A stretch of 8,721 bases of DNA from contig JAJUJY010000168.1 in NCBI GenBank assembly GCA_029265085.1, forward strand, positions 1 through 8,721, given 5' to 3'. Made by a program: the position numbers and the translations under genes. This document shows positions 6,948 to 8,721 of the stretch, in pieces. The first letter of the stretch is position 1. Each line of letters begins with the position of its first letter. The notes beneath the pieces were generated by a model. It did no database searches and had not been told where the DNA came from. It worked only from the letters and a program-made list of their open reading frames with translations. This DNA comes from Chloroflexota bacterium (GTDB taxonomy: Bacteria; Chloroflexota; Anaerolineae; Anaerolineales; Anaerolineaceae).

Positions 6948-7691
6948 TTATTCCCACTTAAAGGTAAAAGCAATCACCAGCATTCCCAAAACGAACAAAC
7001 CTATCAGGACGATGAGCTCCAGAATATGGGCTCCCCAAACATCCCCAAACCAAAGACCGCGAAGCAAAGTTACCACATGCGTCAAGGGAAGAAAACGAGC
7101 AAAGTTTTGAACACCCTCAGGCATCACTTCAATAGGCATTAGTGCACCTGAAAAGATATTCATCGGAATAATCACCACATTCCCCAGGATAATTGCAGTA
7201 CGTGTATTGGGAACCAACCCAGCAACGGCATACCCAAGGGTAAAAAATGACAGTGTCCCTAAACAGGTGGCCAAAGCGATACTCCACCAGTTTCCTTCAA
7301 AGCGTACCTGATAGATAAACAAACCCATCACAATTAAAATCGCGACACCTACCAAAGTAACCACAAACGGCGCAAGGATATCTGCCAGGAAATAAACAAA
7401 CGCTTTTAACGGCGTAGCTGAAAATCTACGCAGCACACCGGTCTCACGCCGGGTTGCAATTCCAACCGGCACAGCCGTCAATCCGGTTATGCCGACAATC
7501 AAAGCAATATATGCAGGAACCGAAATGTCCATCTGGCTTAGCCCATTCAGAATCTCCTGAGGGGAATCCCCAAAAATGAATCCCATAATCACTAACAACA
7601 TCGGTCCAAACAATATCGTAAAGAATAAAGCCATTGGTTCACGTACATACAACTTGGTTTGAACAACCGCTAATTTCCAAAATGCGCGCAT
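6948..7691 (-). CDS. ABC-2 type exporter permease (DrrB-like)
   Basis: A 247-residue membrane subunit with about six helices: one near residues 21-40 (FFTILFGPMLLVIMGFI), one around 58-75, then groups near 103-125, 138-160, 170-190 and 220-243. The cytoplasmic segment ATRRETGVLRRFSATPL between helices 2 and 3 is the typical ABC-2 coupling motif (R-E-x-G-x-L-x-R). NIFSGALMPIEVMPEGVQ followed by LPLTHVVTLLRGLWFG is also characteristic. Such permeases dimerise with an ATPase to export drugs, lipids or polysaccharides. I start it at ATG 7691, where AGGAG sits seven bases upstream and overlaps the ATPase stop codon; a longer frame reaching back to 7805 lies inside the ATPase gene and has no membrane-protein character. 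Only 10 bases separate the two genes, so translation is probably coupled. Confidence 0.9.
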   Translation of the reverse strand: MRAFWKLAVVQTKLYVREPMALFFTILFGPMLLVIMGFIFGDSPQEILNGLSQMDISVPAYIALIVGITGLTAVPVGIATRRETGVLRRFSATPLKAFVYFLADILAPFVVTLVGVAILIVMGLFIYQVRFEGNWWSIALATCLGTLSFFTLGYAVAGLVPNTRTAIILGNVVIIPMNIFSGALMPIEVMPEGVQNFARFLPLTHVVTLLRGLWFGDVWGAHILELIVLIGLFVLGMLVIAFTFKWE

Positions 7692-7701
7692 TTGATATCT
7701 C

Positions 7702-8628
7702 CTAATCCCGGATTTCTTTCCCGGTGAGTTGCAAAAACACATCTTCAAGAGTTGGCTGCTCTGCATGGAGATTGCTAAAAGGCACAGCAGCCCGCTCCAG
7801 GGCATTCACCACCTGCCCAACCAAACCATCTTTTTTTCCGTACACAACCGTTCTCTCTCCAATTATCTCTACCCGGTTCACACCTGCAAGCGCAGAAAAT
7901 ACAGCCTGATCCACAGGATGATTCGTTTCAAACACGACCCTACTTTCATCGCCCAGGCTGTCAATCAAATTTTGAGGTGTATCCAGCGCAATCAGCTTGC
8001 CGTGATCCATAATCGCCACCCGATCGCATAAACGTTCAGCCTCTTCCATAAAATGAGTTGTAAGGAAAACCGTTTTTCCCTGTGTTTGAATATCGCGCAC
8101 CAGGTCCCACATTGCCCGCCTGGATTGCGGATCCAATCCGGTTGTTAATTCATCCAAAAACACAATTTCCGGATCATTGATCAATGCCAATGCAATATGG
8201 ATACGCTGCTTTTGCCCGCCAGACAATTTAGAAACAAAGGCATTTTTCTTATCATCCAATTCCATCCTTGATAATAAAGAACGCCAATCCACAGATTTTT
8301 GATAGAAAGAAGCGAAAAGGTCCAGCGCCTCCCATACTCTGATCCGCTCCGGCAGCGCTGCGTATTGAAATTGAACACCAATTTGCTCACGCAGCTGGCG
8401 GCCATCTTTCCGAGGATCCAGCCCCAACACACGGACCGCTCCCTGATCATAAGAACGCAGCCCTTCCACACATTCAATTGTCGTGGTTTTCCCAGCCCCA
8501 TTGGGTCCGAGCATACCAAATATTTCTCCACGCCGGACTGAAAATGTCACACCATCTACAGCCCGCACCTCAGGATATTGTTTGACCAATTGATTTACTT
8601 CAACGACAAAACCATTCTTTTGTTCCAT
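7702..8628 (-). CDS. ABC exporter ATP-binding protein (DrrA/CcmA-like)
   Basis: A 308-residue ATPase with all nucleotide-binding motifs: Walker A GPNGAGKTTT (41-50), Q-loop Gln88 (GVQFQ), signature LSGGQKQR (135-142), Walker B IVFLDE (155-160, Asp159/Glu160), D-loop GLDP and H-loop His192 (LTTHFMEEAE). Residues about 215-308 form the extra C-terminal domain of the drug-exporter (DrrA) type, ending in LEDVFLQLTGKEIRD, the usual tail of this group. Leucine replaces the more common proline after the Walker B glutamate (DELTTGLDP), a variant I recall from other drug-exporter ATPases. It energises the permease encoded 10 bp downstream. GGAGG lies four bases before ATG 8628, slightly close but usable. 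The substrate is unknown. Confidence 0.95.
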   Translation of the reverse strand: MEQKNGFVVEVNQLVKQYPEVRAVDGVTFSVRRGEIFGMLGPNGAGKTTTIECVEGLRSYDQGAVRVLGLDPRKDGRQLREQIGVQFQYAALPERIRVWEALDLFASFYQKSVDWRSLLSRMELDDKKNAFVSKLSGGQKQRIHIALALINDPEIVFLDELTTGLDPQSRRAMWDLVRDIQTQGKTVFLTTHFMEEAERLCDRVAIMDHGKLIALDTPQNLIDSLGDESRVVFETNHPVDQAVFSALAGVNRVEIIGERTVVYGKKDGLVGQVVNALERAAVPFSNLHAEQPTLEDVFLQLTGKEIRD

Positions 8629-8658
8629 TCATCCTCCATCAACGATAAAGCATAACCT

Positions 8659-8721
8659 TTATTCTATTGGACGCTCTTCTTGATTTGTTCGCCCTAATCC
8701 GATCGCACCAGAGATCAAACC
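8659..8721 (-). CDS. possible C-terminal tail of an upstream gene (partial)
   Basis: On the minus strand one frame is open from the window edge for 20 codons to TAA at 8661-8659. It reads GLISGAIGLGRTNQEERPIE, a small-residue hydrophobic stretch followed by a charged tail, as at the end of a membrane protein. A second frame is also open over the same 80 bases, so openness alone proves little. If real, its stop is 30 bp before the ABC ATPase start, suggesting it belongs to the same operon. Confidence 0.3.
   Translation of the reverse strand, partial: GLISGAIGLGRTNQEERPIE

Noticed and set aside
7692..7805. Extended N-terminus for the ABC permease
   Set aside because: It would lie within the ATPase coding region and give a non-homologous leader; ATG 7691 has a well-spaced AGGAG.
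8181..8531. 116-codon minus-strand frame overlapping the ABC ATPase
   Set aside because: It is a shadow; the ATPase frame carries Walker A, signature and Walker B motifs across these bases.

Overview
The window looks like chromosomal DNA of a free-living bacterium with moderate G+C. A Chloroflexota (Anaerolineae-like) source is my best guess, based on the 40-residue-period TPR regulator-type protein, the PEP-synthase-like dikinase paired with a TetR regulator, and the DrrAB-type ABC exporter. This is inference from gene style only, because no rRNA or marker gene is present. No tRNA, rRNA, CRISPR array, insertion sequence or integrase was recognised.

Layout. (1) Positions 1-864 (+) hold the 3' end of a TPR-repeat protein whose start lies outside the window. 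(2) Positions 5880 to 924 (-) hold four genes in one direction: a large rifampin-phosphotransferase (Rph)/PEP-synthase-like dikinase without the PEP-binding barrel; an 89-residue two-helix membrane protein; a 14-helix DHA2-type MFS efflux pump interrupted by one in-frame TAA; and a GNAT acetyltransferase. (3) A 180-bp, very A/T-rich divergent region (5881-6060) separates this group from a TetR-family repressor gene (6061-6669, +). It contains a near-consensus sigma-70 promoter reading into the dikinase, overlapped by inverted repeats that could be the repressor's operator. (4) Positions 8628 to 6948 (-) hold a tightly coupled ABC exporter (ATPase, then ABC-2 permease), closed by a strong intrinsic terminator at about 6829-6881 that faces the end of tetR. 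(5) At the right edge about 20 codons on the minus strand may be the tail of another gene.

How it may work together. A TetR repressor, a dikinase of the kind that phosphorylates rifamycins, an MFS drug pump, a small-molecule acetyltransferase and a drug-type ABC exporter are all families recurrent in toxin or antibiotic detoxification. The simplest reading is a TetR-controlled detoxification/efflux locus. The substrate cannot be read from sequence, the GNAT and the ABC pair may be independent, and the MFS gene may be newly inactivated or working as two pieces.
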